Origin: Clostridia bacterium | Lineage (GTDB): Bacteria; Bacillota; Clostridia; Oscillospirales; Acutalibacteraceae | NCBI GenBank assembly: GCA_900769375.1 | Contig: CAAGGN010000019.1 | Coordinates: forward strand, 1-25,983 | Reading direction: 5' to 3' | Length of the DNA: 25,983 bases | Part shown: positions 14,089 to 22,966 of the stretch, piece after piece | Layout: each line of letters opens with the position of its first letter | Numbering within the stretch: the first letter of the stretch is position 1 | The notes under the pieces: generated by a model | What the model saw: the letters and a program-made list of their open reading frames with translations, nothing else | What the model was told of the DNA's origin: nothing | Database searches by the model: none | Made by a program: the position numbers and the translations under genes

Positions 14089-15465
14089 TTAAGAAATAGA
14101 ACCTACGGTTCTGGGATAGAGGATAACATCGCGGATATTCTGAATTCCCGTAACGTACATAATAATTCTCTCAAGACCGAGACCGAAACCGCTATGGGGA
14201 ACAGAACCGAATTTGCGAAGGGCAATATAATCCTCGTAATCCTCCACGTTCATTCCTCTTATCTTCATTGCATCTAAGAGTTTATCGAGGTCGGCTTCAC
14301 GCTCGCTGCAACCGATAATTTCGCCAACACCGGGCACTAAAAGGTCGGTAGCGGCAACGGTTTTACCGTCGGCATTTTGTTTCATATAGAAGGACTTGAT
14401 TTCCTTCGGGTAATCGGTAAGGAAAACGGGACGTTTGCAGATAACCTCGGAAATATATCTTTCGTGCTCGGTCATCAGGTCACAGCCCCACTCCACAGGA
14501 TACTGGAATTCCTCACCGCAGTTTTTAAGGGCTTCGATAGCTTCGGTATAGGTCATAACCGCAAAGTCATTTGCTACTACGCTTTGAAGCTTCTCAATGA
14601 GTCCCTTTTCAAAGTGAGCGTCAAAGAATTTAAGTTCCTCAGGGCATTTTTCTAAGACGGAATTTATAATATGCTTAATTAAAGCTTCGGCGATTTCAAT
14701 AATATCGGGAAGTTCTGCAAAGGCAACCTCGGGCTCAACGTGCCAGAACTCTGCAACGTGGCGGGGGGTATTGCTCTTTTCGGCTCTGAAGGAAGGACCG
14801 AAGGTATAAATCTTGCCGAGGGCCATTGCGGCAACCTCGCCTTCAAGCTGACCTGAAACGGATAAAGCCGCCTTCTTGCCGAAGAAATCTGCCTCGTTAT
14901 ATTCTTCCTCGCTCTTATATTCGTTGCTGTAACCGATAGTGGTTACCTTAAACATTTCACCTGCGCCCTCGCAGTCACTTGCGGTAATAAGAGGTGTATG
15001 AATATATGCGAAATGACGGGCTTGGAAAAACTCGTGAATACAAGCGGAAACTACCGAACGAACTCTGAAAGCCGCATTAAAGGTATTGGTGCGAACACGA
15101 AGCGCGGGCATAGTTCTTAAATATTCGAGGGTATGGCGTTTCTTCTGCAGTGGGTATTCCGGGGGGCAAACGCCAAGCACCGTAATCTCCTCGGCGTTAA
15201 CCTCAACGCTATCCTTGGCAACGACGCTTTCTACCACCTTACCAACTACCTTAAGTGAAGTTCCGAGCTTCATAAATTCGCCAATATCGCTTAAAACGTT
15301 TTTATCAATAACTATCTGCAAATGTTTAAGGGTGGTACCGTCGTTAAGCTCTAAAAACGCCATATTTTTAGAATCGCGGGAGGTGCGAACCCAACCGCAA
15401 ACAGTAACGGTTTTGCCCACAAAAGAGGCATCCTTCATAATATCAATAATATCAATGTGTTTCAT
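14089..15465 (-). CDS. asnS: Asparaginyl-tRNA synthetase
   Basis: AsnRS is a class IIb aminoacyl-tRNA synthetase that charges tRNA-Asn with asparagine. The 458-aa protein has the N-terminal OB-fold anticodon-binding domain (about 15-105, GKTVTVCGWVRTSRDSKN) and the class II catalytic core with motif 2 (FRAEKSNTPRHVAEFWHVEPE) and motif 3 (GFGLGLERIIMYVTG). The NTPRHVAEFWHVE and GIQNIRDVILYPR segments favour AsnS over AspS. AGGAG lies 8 bases before the ATG. The Asn-type T-box leader directly upstream, and asnA directly downstream, confirm the amino-acid specificity. Confidence 0.97.
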   Translation of the reverse strand: MKHIDIIDIMKDASFVGKTVTVCGWVRTSRDSKNMAFLELNDGTTLKHLQIVIDKNVLSDIGEFMKLGTSLKVVGKVVESVVAKDSVEVNAEEITVLGVCPPEYPLQKKRHTLEYLRTMPALRVRTNTFNAAFRVRSVVSACIHEFFQARHFAYIHTPLITASDCEGAGEMFKVTTIGYSNEYKSEEEYNEADFFGKKAALSVSGQLEGEVAAMALGKIYTFGPSFRAEKSNTPRHVAEFWHVEPEVAFAELPDIIEIAEALIKHIINSVLEKCPEELKFFDAHFEKGLIEKLQSVVANDFAVMTYTEAIEALKNCGEEFQYPVEWGCDLMTEHERYISEVICKRPVFLTDYPKEIKSFYMKQNADGKTVAATDLLVPGVGEIIGCSEREADLDKLLDAMKIRGMNVEDYEDYIALRKFGSVPHSGFGLGLERIIMYVTGIQNIRDVILYPRTVGSIS

Positions 15466-15489
15466 AATTTTTCTCCTTTAATTAAATAT

Positions 15490-15764
15490 ACAAAACAAAA
15501 AGCGCCTATTAGCCCTAATATTTTAGGACGAATAGACGCATATCCGCGGTGCCACCTAAATTACCGTTTAAAAACGGTCACTTTCCAACCTGACAGTTGT
15601 TACCGATTTAACGCATCGGCTACGGCTTACCTACTAAGAAATCTTTTCAGCTTGCGACTCCGAAGTGTTCTTCACTTTGCGCGCATCACTGCGTTTCCAC
15701 TATCCGCAGTTCACTTCACACCGCCTTCAAAGGTACTTTTCTTCATCAATGTCTTTTAATTTAT
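15490..15764 (-). promoter_or_regulatory. T-box riboswitch leader, asparagine specificity
   Basis: This leader fills the gap between engB and asnS. On the minus strand the T-box core AGGTGGCACCGCG (within 15545-15558) contains UGGC (15551-15554), whose fourth base C would pair with the G73 discriminator usual for tRNA-Asn. Upstream are an AGTA element typical of stem I and GAAGAACACTTCG, in which AAC (15667-15669) followed by A fits an asparagine specifier codon. GCAAGCTGAAAAG follows, as in many T-boxes. An intrinsic terminator hairpin (15502-15539, GCGTCTATT / AATAGGCGC) with a TTTTTGTTTT tail competes with the antiterminator. Uncharged tRNA-Asn should permit read-through into asnS-asnA. 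Confidence 0.93.
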
Positions 15765-15770
15765 ATGTGA

Positions 15771-15799
15771 ATTATATCACCCGTAAATTTAATTGTCAA
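15771..15799 (-). promoter_or_regulatory. Consensus promoter of the asnS-asnA T-box operon
   Basis: On the minus strand TTGACA (15794-15799), 17 bases, TATAAT (15771-15776). The -35 hexamer lies inside the last codons of engB (Ile-Asp-Asn) and the engB stop codon falls in the spacer. Transcription should start near 15764, at the beginning of the T-box leader. Confidence 0.9.
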
Positions 15800-16376
15800 T
15801 AGCTTTTTCTATACACCTGCGGGTTTCCTCTACCCCTATACCTTTAAGGGCAGAGAAAGGAATCATATCTATTCCTTCCCCGAGGTCACCAAGCTCTTCT
15901 TTAAAGCCTTCAAAACGAGCATTAAACTCGGTCTTATTTAGTTTATCGCACTTGGTGAGAATTATAGCATAAGGAATTTTGTTATACTGCAAAAACTCAA
16001 GCATCGAAATATCAAAATCCGTCGGTTTATGGCGCATATCTATAAGTTGCAGACAAAGGCGAATATCTCTGCCCGTACCAAAGTAGCCCTCCATAAGAGT
16101 AGACCATCTATCCTTCTCCTCAAAGGGAACCTTAGCATAGCCATAACCCGGAAGGTCCACAAGCCGCATATCCCCTACTTTATAAAAGTTGATGGTAACG
16201 GTTTTACCGGGGGTTGAACTGACTCTCGCCAATGACTTTCTGCCGAGAACTTTATTTATGAGGGATGATTTTCCCACATTGGAACGCCCAGAAAAGCAAA
16301 CCTCGGGCATATCCGATGGCTTTAGCTGCTCAAGTGTTCCGAAGGCCGCCTCAAAAGCCGCATTATTAAAATTCAT
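15789..16376 (-). CDS. engB: Ribosome biogenesis GTPase EngB (YsxC/YihA)
   Basis: EngB is an essential TrmE-Era-EngA-EngB-Septin-like GTPase that helps assemble the large ribosomal subunit. The 195-aa protein has all G motifs: G1 GRSNVGKSS (30-38), G2 Thr in STPGKT (about 55), G3 DLPG (74-77), G4 TKCD (141-144) and G5 SAL (175-177). It starts 8 bases after lon; its ribosome binding site (AGGTG) overlaps the lon stop codon. The lon-engB order matches B. subtilis lonA-ysxC. No terminator follows it, and the next promoter is embedded in its 3' end. Confidence 0.97.
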   Translation of the reverse strand: MNFNNAAFEAAFGTLEQLKPSDMPEVCFSGRSNVGKSSLINKVLGRKSLARVSSTPGKTVTINFYKVGDMRLVDLPGYGYAKVPFEEKDRWSTLMEGYFGTGRDIRLCLQLIDMRHKPTDFDISMLEFLQYNKIPYAIILTKCDKLNKTEFNARFEGFKEELGDLGEGIDMIPFSALKGIGVEETRRCIEKAIDN

Positions 16377-16384
16377 AAAAACAC

Positions 16385-18769
16385 CTACTGGCTGATTCTT
16401 GTCGCCTTGCTTTCAGAAATGGGGGTGATTACCTCATCCTTAATATGCGAAGCCAAGGCCTTATCAATTATTTCACTAACAAAAGATACGGGGATAAACC
16501 TTATGTTTTCCCTTACCCTTATATCAACTTCATCAATATCGGGGATATTATCCTTGGGGATAAATACGGTCTTTACGCCGCCGCGGTGAGCCGCCATGGC
16601 CTTCTCCTTAAGTCCGCCGATAGCAAGAACTCTGCCCCTTATGGTAACCTCGCCCGTCATAGCAATATCCCTTCTTATTTCCCTACCCGTTAAAGCGGAA
16701 ATAAGGGCAACGGTTATGGTTACACCTGCCGAGGGGCCGTCCTTTTTAACTGCAGCTTCGGTAGCGTGGATATGAATATCTTTATTCTTATAGAACATCG
16801 GGTCAATGCCGTATTTTTCTGCATTGGCGCGAACGAAGGTAATAGCCGCCGCGGCAGATTCCTTCATCACTTCGCCGAGGGAGCCCGTAAGCTCAACCTT
16901 GCCCGTACCCTCTACTACGGCAACCTCAAGCTGCATTATTTCGCCGCCAACAGCCGTCCAAGCAAGGCCGTTAATAATACCCACCTGGTCGCTTTCAAGG
17001 ATTTCTTCGGGTTTATATTTCTTTTTTCCGAGCATAGCTTCAAGGTCGCTATCCTTAATAACCACTTTTTGCTCTTCGCCAGCCGCAATTTTCTTTGCCG
17101 CTTTACCCGCAAGGGAGCCTATGGCTCTTTCCAGCTTTCGCACACCTGCTTCACGGGTATAAAAATCAATAATTCCGTATAAAGCGCCGTCGGTTATACG
17201 GCAGTTGCTCTTATTTACGGCGTGGCTTTCCAGTTGCTTTGCCACCAAATGTTTTTTAGCAATATTAAACTTTTCTTCCCTTGTATAACCGTCAAGGGTA
17301 ATTACTTCCATACGGTCGAGAAGAGGCGCAGGAATGGTATCAAGCATATTGGCGGTAGTGATAAAGACAACCTTGCTTAAATCATAAGGAATTTCAAGGA
17401 AATTATCGCAGAAAGCGCAATTTTGCTCGGGGTCTAAAACCTCTAAAAGCGCGGCAGAAGGGTCGCCCTTATAATCGCTTCCGAGTTTATCTACCTCATC
17501 AAGAAGGATAAGGGGGTCACTGGTGCCCGCCTGCTTTATGGCGCTTATTATCTTACCCGCCATTGAGCCAACGTAGGTCTTTCTATGGCCTCTGATTTCG
17601 GCCTCATCGTGAACGCCACCCAAAGAAACACGGACAAATTTTCTTCCCATACATTCGGCAACAGTTTTGCCGATAGAGGTTTTACCCACTCCGGGAGGAC
17701 CTGCAAGACATAAAATTTGTCCCGTAATTTCGGGAGATAAAGCGTAAACCGAAAGCATTTCTATTATGCGTTCTTTAACCTTAGTCATTCCGTAGAAATC
17801 GCGGTCGAGAATTCTCTCCGCCTTTTTAATATCAACTTTCGATTTGCTTCTTTTGTTCCAAGGAAGTTCAAGGCATAAATCAAGCCAACCGCGAAGAACG
17901 GTGCCTTCGTGGGAGCCCTGAGGCATTTTAGAGAGCTTGCCGATTTCGGTTTTTATTTTATCCTTGACCTCATCCTTAGCGTCAAGAGCGGATAACTTTT
18001 CATAATAATTATCTATCTCGCCGGCAGAATCATCTCCGTAAAGCTCATCGCTTATTACCTTCATCTGCTCTTTAAGGTAATATTCCTTCTGATTTTCATC
18101 AATGCCCTTACGGGTTTTTTCGCCAATCCGATTATCAATTTCGGAAATCTGGCGCTCTTTGTTTATCATTTCAAGCAGAATTTTAGCCCTTGTTACAGGG
18201 TTTAACTGCTCTAAAATATACTGCTTATCATCAAAGGGCGCAGGAATATTAAATGCGATATAATCGCAAAGATACGGTATATCCTCATTGGTTGCCACCG
18301 TGCTTATAATATCAGGGGCAATATGGGGATTCACGTTTACGTATTTTTCAAATTCAATTCTTATTCTTCTGATAAGGGATTCTTTATAAACCTGACGGTT
18401 GCGGATAACGGTTTCCTCGCATTTTTCCACAAGGGCGGTATAATAAGCCCCGTTGTCGCTAAGCCCTTGATGACGAGCTCTGTAAAGCCCTTGAACCAAA
18501 ACCTTAACCCCGTCGTTCATTTTAAGCACCTGACGGACCTTGCATACGCAACCTATAGAATAAACGTCACTCGCCGTAGGATTTTCCACCGTAATATCCT
18601 TTTGGGTTACAAGATACACCGTCTGGTTAGTATCCATGGCGGTGGTGAGGGCTCTTACGGACTTCTTTCTGCCTACATCTAAAGTTAGCATCATTCCGGG
18701 GAAAGCCACAAGGCCCCTTAAGCATAAAACGGGGAAAAATTTATCTGTTATTTTTACTTCTGCTGACAT
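16385..18769 (-). CDS. lon: ATP-dependent protease Lon (LonA type)
   Basis: Lon degrades misfolded and specific regulatory proteins in the cytoplasm, with ATPase and serine protease activity in one chain. The 794-aa length is typical of LonA. It has the N-terminal substrate domain (about 10-205), a helical linker, the AAA+ module with Walker A GPPGVGKT (357-364) and Walker B LILLDEVDK (420-428), and the C-terminal protease domain with catalytic Ser680 (KDGPSAGVT) and Lys723 (GGLKEKAMAAH). AAGTGAG precedes the ATG at 5-base spacing. The gene follows the lipoprotein by 36 bases. I see no CIRCE or other heat-shock operator in that short gap, so it is probably cotranscribed from upstream. Confidence 0.98.
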   Translation of the reverse strand: MSAEVKITDKFFPVLCLRGLVAFPGMMLTLDVGRKKSVRALTTAMDTNQTVYLVTQKDITVENPTASDVYSIGCVCKVRQVLKMNDGVKVLVQGLYRARHQGLSDNGAYYTALVEKCEETVIRNRQVYKESLIRRIRIEFEKYVNVNPHIAPDIISTVATNEDIPYLCDYIAFNIPAPFDDKQYILEQLNPVTRAKILLEMINKERQISEIDNRIGEKTRKGIDENQKEYYLKEQMKVISDELYGDDSAGEIDNYYEKLSALDAKDEVKDKIKTEIGKLSKMPQGSHEGTVLRGWLDLCLELPWNKRSKSKVDIKKAERILDRDFYGMTKVKERIIEMLSVYALSPEITGQILCLAGPPGVGKTSIGKTVAECMGRKFVRVSLGGVHDEAEIRGHRKTYVGSMAGKIISAIKQAGTSDPLILLDEVDKLGSDYKGDPSAALLEVLDPEQNCAFCDNFLEIPYDLSKVVFITTANMLDTIPAPLLDRMEVITLDGYTREEKFNIAKKHLVAKQLESHAVNKSNCRITDGALYGIIDFYTREAGVRKLERAIGSLAGKAAKKIAAGEEQKVVIKDSDLEAMLGKKKYKPEEILESDQVGIINGLAWTAVGGEIMQLEVAVVEGTGKVELTGSLGEVMKESAAAAITFVRANAEKYGIDPMFYKNKDIHIHATEAAVKKDGPSAGVTITVALISALTGREIRRDIAMTGEVTIRGRVLAIGGLKEKAMAAHRGGVKTVFIPKDNIPDIDEVDIRVRENIRFIPVSFVSEIIDKALASHIKDEVITPISESKATRISQ

Positions 18770-18805
18770 ATTAACTCACTTCTGCTATTGTTTTGCTGAT
18801 TTTGA

Positions 18806-19378
18806 TTATTCTTTAATAACCGCCGTTGCGCTAAGGGCGTTTTCGTGGAAGACGAAAATTACCTTTGCGCCGTCAAATTTATATTCAAGATATTGGCAAC
18901 CCTCAATATAGGGCATAAAAAAGCCGACTTTTCTGTCAAGAGGTTTAATTTCTGCTTCAAATCCTCTTCTTGTCATTTCGTCCTGAATTTCAATATACAT
19001 AGTGCCGAGGGGGAACCCATAGGCCTTTTCAAAAATTGCTATACAAGATATACCCTTATCCTTTTCTTCGGTTTTATAATAGTAGTTAACCGTTGGAACG
19101 GATATAACGGTATATTCACCTTCGGTAAACTGAAGGCAGAAGGTATCCTCATGGGGTAATTCTTCACCGTCGGTTTCCCGGTGTTCATATTTTTCTTTAA
19201 GGTCGGTATAGGTGGCATCAGCTTTGTCACCAAGCTTAACCTCGCTCTCGGGAAGCTGACCAAGCTTAGCGTAATACTCCACGTCAACGCCCTTAAAATC
19301 ATTCTTGCCCTTTTTGCTGCCGCAACCAACCAATATGGTTAGCGAGAGGGCCAAAAACAATGCAATTATTCTTTTCAT
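18806..19378 (-). CDS. Predicted lipoprotein of unknown function
   Basis: A 190-aa protein with a lipoprotein signal peptide: basic start (MKRII), hydrophobic core, and lipobox LVGC with Cys19 followed by GSKKGKND. The mature part is polar, acidic early (about 35-70) and beta-rich later (TVISVPTVNYYYKTEE, then FPLGTMYIEIQDE), with no motif I can assign. It should sit on the outer face of the membrane. AGAGGAA before the ATG overlaps the pncB stop, and it lies 9 bases after pncB and 36 before lon, so it belongs to the same run of genes. Its position gives no clear clue to function. Confidence 0.85.
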   Translation of the reverse strand: MKRIIALFLALSLTILVGCGSKKGKNDFKGVDVEYYAKLGQLPESEVKLGDKADATYTDLKEKYEHRETDGEELPHEDTFCLQFTEGEYTVISVPTVNYYYKTEEKDKGISCIAIFEKAYGFPLGTMYIEIQDEMTRRGFEAEIKPLDRKVGFFMPYIEGCQYLEYKFDGAKVIFVFHENALSATAVIKE

Positions 19379-19387
19379 ACTGTTCCT

Positions 19388-20845
19388 CTAAAATTTAAGT
19401 TTTTTTGATATACTCTTAAGCAAAGAGTTTTTCTGTTCCCAAAGTTTTTCGGAAAGGTCCACGTAGTAGGTATGGGGCTTTTCAAATCGCTTAACCTCAT
19501 CCCAAAGAGAATCAACCTGTTCTTTTCTGTAATCAGAAATCTCCTTTACGGTAGGGGATTCATAAACCTGTTTACCATTTTCAAAAATTTTCTTCTGAAG
19601 CTTAACGGCAACGAAATCGGTTACCACCTTGCGCTTCCATGTATGAATAGGATCAAAGATTTCGTATGGCTCGTTGCTATCGATTTTTTCATCACTTAAG
19701 GTTATAACGTCGGCAATGGCTTTGCCCGTTTTTCTATCGAATAAACGCCACGGAATTTTAACGCCGGGAATGGTGATTTTTGCGGTATTTTCGCTTACCT
19801 TGATTTTAGGTATTATCTCTCCGTCCTTTTCCACGGCGGCAAGCTTATAAACTCCGCCAAAGACCGCCTCGCTGGAAGCGGTTATAAGACGTTCGCCAAC
19901 ACCAAAACTATCCACCTTAGCCCCTTGGAATATCATATCGCGGATAAGATATTCATCAAGGGAGTTAGAAACGCAGATTTTGCAGTCCTCATATCCTGCC
20001 GCGTCAAGCATTTCGCGAACTTTATTGGAAAGATAGGTTATATCTCCGCTATCAATTCTGACGCCTTTAGGCCTTTTACCGAGAGGTTTTAATACCTCGT
20101 CGAAAACCTTAATGGCATTGGGTACGCCCGACTTTAAAACGTTATAGGTATCAATAAGCAAAAGGCAACTATCGGGGTAGATTTCAGCATAGGCCTTAAA
20201 GGCAGAATATTCATCTTCGAAAAGCTGAACCCAGCTGTGCGCCATGGTACCCGAAGCAGGAACACCAAAGTCCTTAGCCGTCTTTATATCCGAAGTGCCG
20301 ACGCAACCGCCTATTATAGCGGCTCTGGCGCCGTAGTACGCCGCGTCTGCGCCTTGGGCTCGACGGGCGCCGAATTCAAGAACGGGCCTACCTCCGGCCG
20401 CTCTCACGATACGGTTGGTTTTAGTAGCAATAAGAGACTGATGGTTAATAGTTAAAAGCACCATTGTTTCCACCATCATTGCCTGAATAGCGGGACCCTT
20501 AACCGTAACTATGGGTTCTTGAGGGAAGATGGGCGTGCCTTCAGGTACTGCCCATACGTCGCACTCAAACTTAAAGTCGCGAAGATAATCAATAAATTCC
20601 TTTGAAAAGAGATTTAAGCCCTCGAGATACTCGATATCATCCTTATCAAAATGAAGATTATTAAAATACTCGATAAGCTGCTCAATTCCTGCCATAATGG
20701 CATAGCCGCCCTCGTCGGGAACACGGCGGAAGAACATATCAAAATAGGTTATTGTATCTTTGTATTCGCTCTTAAAAATACCGTTGGCCATAGTAAGCTC
20801 ATATAGGTCCATCAGCATTGTTAAATTACGGTTATCTCTTACCAT
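19388..20845 (-). CDS. pncB: Nicotinate phosphoribosyltransferase
   Basis: PncB converts nicotinate and PRPP to nicotinate mononucleotide, with ATP hydrolysis, in the NAD salvage (Preiss-Handler) pathway. The 485-aa protein matches the Firmicute-type enzyme. It shows the N-terminal LTMLMDLYELTMANG, EFGARRAQGADAA (157-169), GTSD, and the GTMAHSWVQLF segment whose His203 corresponds to the phosphorylated histidine of the family; RIDSGDI and VGERLITA segments follow. AAGAAGG precedes the ATG by about 7 bases. It lies 13 bases after argS and 9 before the lipoprotein gene. Confidence 0.96.
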   Translation of the reverse strand: MVRDNRNLTMLMDLYELTMANGIFKSEYKDTITYFDMFFRRVPDEGGYAIMAGIEQLIEYFNNLHFDKDDIEYLEGLNLFSKEFIDYLRDFKFECDVWAVPEGTPIFPQEPIVTVKGPAIQAMMVETMVLLTINHQSLIATKTNRIVRAAGGRPVLEFGARRAQGADAAYYGARAAIIGGCVGTSDIKTAKDFGVPASGTMAHSWVQLFEDEYSAFKAYAEIYPDSCLLLIDTYNVLKSGVPNAIKVFDEVLKPLGKRPKGVRIDSGDITYLSNKVREMLDAAGYEDCKICVSNSLDEYLIRDMIFQGAKVDSFGVGERLITASSEAVFGGVYKLAAVEKDGEIIPKIKVSENTAKITIPGVKIPWRLFDRKTGKAIADVITLSDEKIDSNEPYEIFDPIHTWKRKVVTDFVAVKLQKKIFENGKQVYESPTVKEISDYRKEQVDSLWDEVKRFEKPHTYYVDLSEKLWEQKNSLLKSISKKLKF

Positions 20846-20858
20846 TTTAAAACCTTCT

Positions 20859-22547
20859 TTACATCTTTTCAGGAGCGGTGATTTTCATCATCGTAAGAAT
20901 ATTTTTAATGACTACCGAAACAGCGTATGAGAGATTTAGGCGGGCTTGACACAACTGCTCATCCTCGCACTTAACTCTGCAAGCGCCATAGAATTTATGG
21001 AACTTGGTTGCAAGCTCGTTAACATAGTGAGTCATACGGGCAGGGTCGTAGGTTTTAGCCGACTGAATTATTTCATCCGTAAGTGATGCCAAGTGCAAAA
21101 TAAGTTCTCTTTCTTCAGGAAGAACCAAAAGCTTAAGCTCCTTTGCGGAAACCTCGCGCATCTTAATTCCCTCTGCCTCAAGATTTCTTATAATACTGCA
21201 AATTCGAGCATATGCATACTGAACGTAGTAAACGGGGTTGCTTGAAGATTCGCTAACCGCCAAATCCAAATCAAAATCAAAATGGCTATTGGGCTCACGG
21301 AGATTAAAGAAGAATCTTGCCGCATCAATAGGCACTTCATCGAGAAGGGTTACAAGGGTAATTGCCTTACCTGAACGCTTCGATGCCTTAATAACCTCGC
21401 CGTCACGGACAAGACGTACCATCTGCATAAGCACCACGTCAAGACGGTCAGCATCTACTCCGAGAGCGGTAAGAGCCGCTTTAAGACGAGGCACGTAGCC
21501 GTGGTGGTCGGCGCCTAAAATATCAATGGCTTTATCGAAACCGCGAACCACGAGTTTATTATAGTGATAAGCAATATCGGGAACTACGTAGGTAGGAACG
21601 CCATTAGCTCTAACTAAAACGAAATCCTTATCGCAACCGAAATCGGTAGCCCTGAACCAAAGAGCTCCTTCTTCCTCGTAGGTGTGTCCGCTTTCCTTAA
21701 GAAGCTTAATAATTCTATCGGTCTCACCCGATTTATGAAGAGTGCTTTCCTTAAACCAGGTATCATATTCGATACGGTATTTAAGAAGGTCATCGTGAAG
21801 GCCTTTAATGTTTTTAGGAAGGGCAAACTCTACAAGCGCCGCTCTTCTTTCGGCTTCGCTTTTACCCATAAAGCTATCGCCGTTAACTTCTGCGAATGCC
21901 TTGGCGTGAGCCACGATATCATCGCCGTGATAAGAATCTTCGGGCATCTCTACGCCCTCTTTATAAATCTGCTGGTATCTTAAATCAAGAGAAAGACCGA
22001 ATTTATTTATCTGGTTACCCGCGTCATTAATATAAAACTCACGTTCTGTCTTATAACCTGCGGCGGCCATTACTGCGGCTAAGCAGTCACCTAAAGCTCC
22101 GCCTCTTGCATTACCGATATGCATAGGACCTGTGGGGTTAGCAGAAACGAATTCAACAAGGACCTTCTTACCTTCACCAAAGTCACTTTTACCGTAATCA
22201 TCCTCTTTTTCGAGAACGTCGGTAACGATATCGGCATAATACTTATCCGAAAGGAAAAGGTTAATAAAGCCGGGACCTGCAATTTCGCATTTCTCAATAT
22301 AGGTGCCTTCAAACTCTGCATTTTCCATTAACGCTTCAGCTATCATACGAGGCGCTTTTTTAAACGCTCTTGCCCAAACAAGCGCGGCATTAAGAGCATA
22401 GTCACCGTGTTCACGGTTAGCGGGAACCTCAATGGTAAAATCAGGAAGTTCGCACTTTTCGAAAACGCCCTTCTCTATTCCCTTTTCTACTGCGCCGAGG
22501 ATTATATTTTTAATTTCTTCCTTTGCTTTAGTTACTATAACTGACAT
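20859..22547 (-). CDS. argS: Arginyl-tRNA synthetase
   Basis: ArgRS is a class I synthetase that charges tRNA-Arg and, unusually, needs the tRNA for amino-acid activation. The 562-aa protein has the ArgRS-specific N-terminal domain (about 5-100), the signature SANPTGPMHIGNARGG with HIGN at 143-146, the KASKRSGKAIT segment in place of a canonical KMSKS loop, and a DALR-type anticodon-binding domain (about 445-562) ending ILTMMKITAPEKM. Its ATG shares one base with the stop codon of the preceding DUF1934 gene (TAATG), so translation is probably coupled. Confidence 0.97.
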   Translation of the reverse strand: MSVIVTKAKEEIKNIILGAVEKGIEKGVFEKCELPDFTIEVPANREHGDYALNAALVWARAFKKAPRMIAEALMENAEFEGTYIEKCEIAGPGFINLFLSDKYYADIVTDVLEKEDDYGKSDFGEGKKVLVEFVSANPTGPMHIGNARGGALGDCLAAVMAAAGYKTEREFYINDAGNQINKFGLSLDLRYQQIYKEGVEMPEDSYHGDDIVAHAKAFAEVNGDSFMGKSEAERRAALVEFALPKNIKGLHDDLLKYRIEYDTWFKESTLHKSGETDRIIKLLKESGHTYEEEGALWFRATDFGCDKDFVLVRANGVPTYVVPDIAYHYNKLVVRGFDKAIDILGADHHGYVPRLKAALTALGVDADRLDVVLMQMVRLVRDGEVIKASKRSGKAITLVTLLDEVPIDAARFFFNLREPNSHFDFDLDLAVSESSSNPVYYVQYAYARICSIIRNLEAEGIKMREVSAKELKLLVLPEERELILHLASLTDEIIQSAKTYDPARMTHYVNELATKFHKFYGACRVKCEDEQLCQARLNLSYAVSVVIKNILTMMKITAPEKM

Positions 22548-22966
22548 TATTTTTCTGCCTTTCTGACTGTAATTTCAACAGTGTTTTTGCTAATGGGTTG
22601 TAAATTCGAATCAAGAGTATAGCCAAGAAATATCTCTCCGCCTCTTTCACCAAATTTACTTTTAATTTCTTCGCCGAAGATACCGATTACAAGTTCTCCG
22701 TGAGGGGTACTGTAAAAGCAGTTGTTCCGCTCTCCCTTTTTTATGACAAGTCGGGATTTATACTGTCCCTTTCTCTCCATAACGGCGGTATCCTCGCCTA
22801 CCTCTAAAACGGTTTCTACCTTTGCCCCGAAAAGCTCGCTTTCGTCATAGGTTAAAATCACCGCTTTATCTTTTATCTCAAAACTGCCAAGGGTTTGAAG
22901 CTCTATGCTTTCATTTTCTCCGTTAAGCCCCTGGGTGCTTTTGATTTTTATTATTCCTTCCGTCAT
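22547..22966 (-). CDS. DUF1934/YwiB-family beta-barrel protein
   Basis: A 139-aa predicted cytoplasmic beta-barrel of the DUF1934 family (B. subtilis YwiB). It starts with the strand-rich TEGIIKIKSTQG, passes through YDESELFGAKVETVLEV and MERKGQYKSRLVIKKGER, then TPHGELVIGIFGEEIKSKF, and ends with QPISKNTVEITV. The biochemical function is not established. The ywiB-argS order is conserved in B. subtilis, which supports the assignment. The ATG overlaps the murI stop (ATGA) and the stop overlaps the argS ATG, so murI, this gene and argS are probably translated in a coupled way. Confidence 0.88.
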   Translation of the reverse strand: MTEGIIKIKSTQGLNGENESIELQTLGSFEIKDKAVILTYDESELFGAKVETVLEVGEDTAVMERKGQYKSRLVIKKGERNNCFYSTPHGELVIGIFGEEIKSKFGERGGEIFLGYTLDSNLQPISKNTVEITVRKAEK

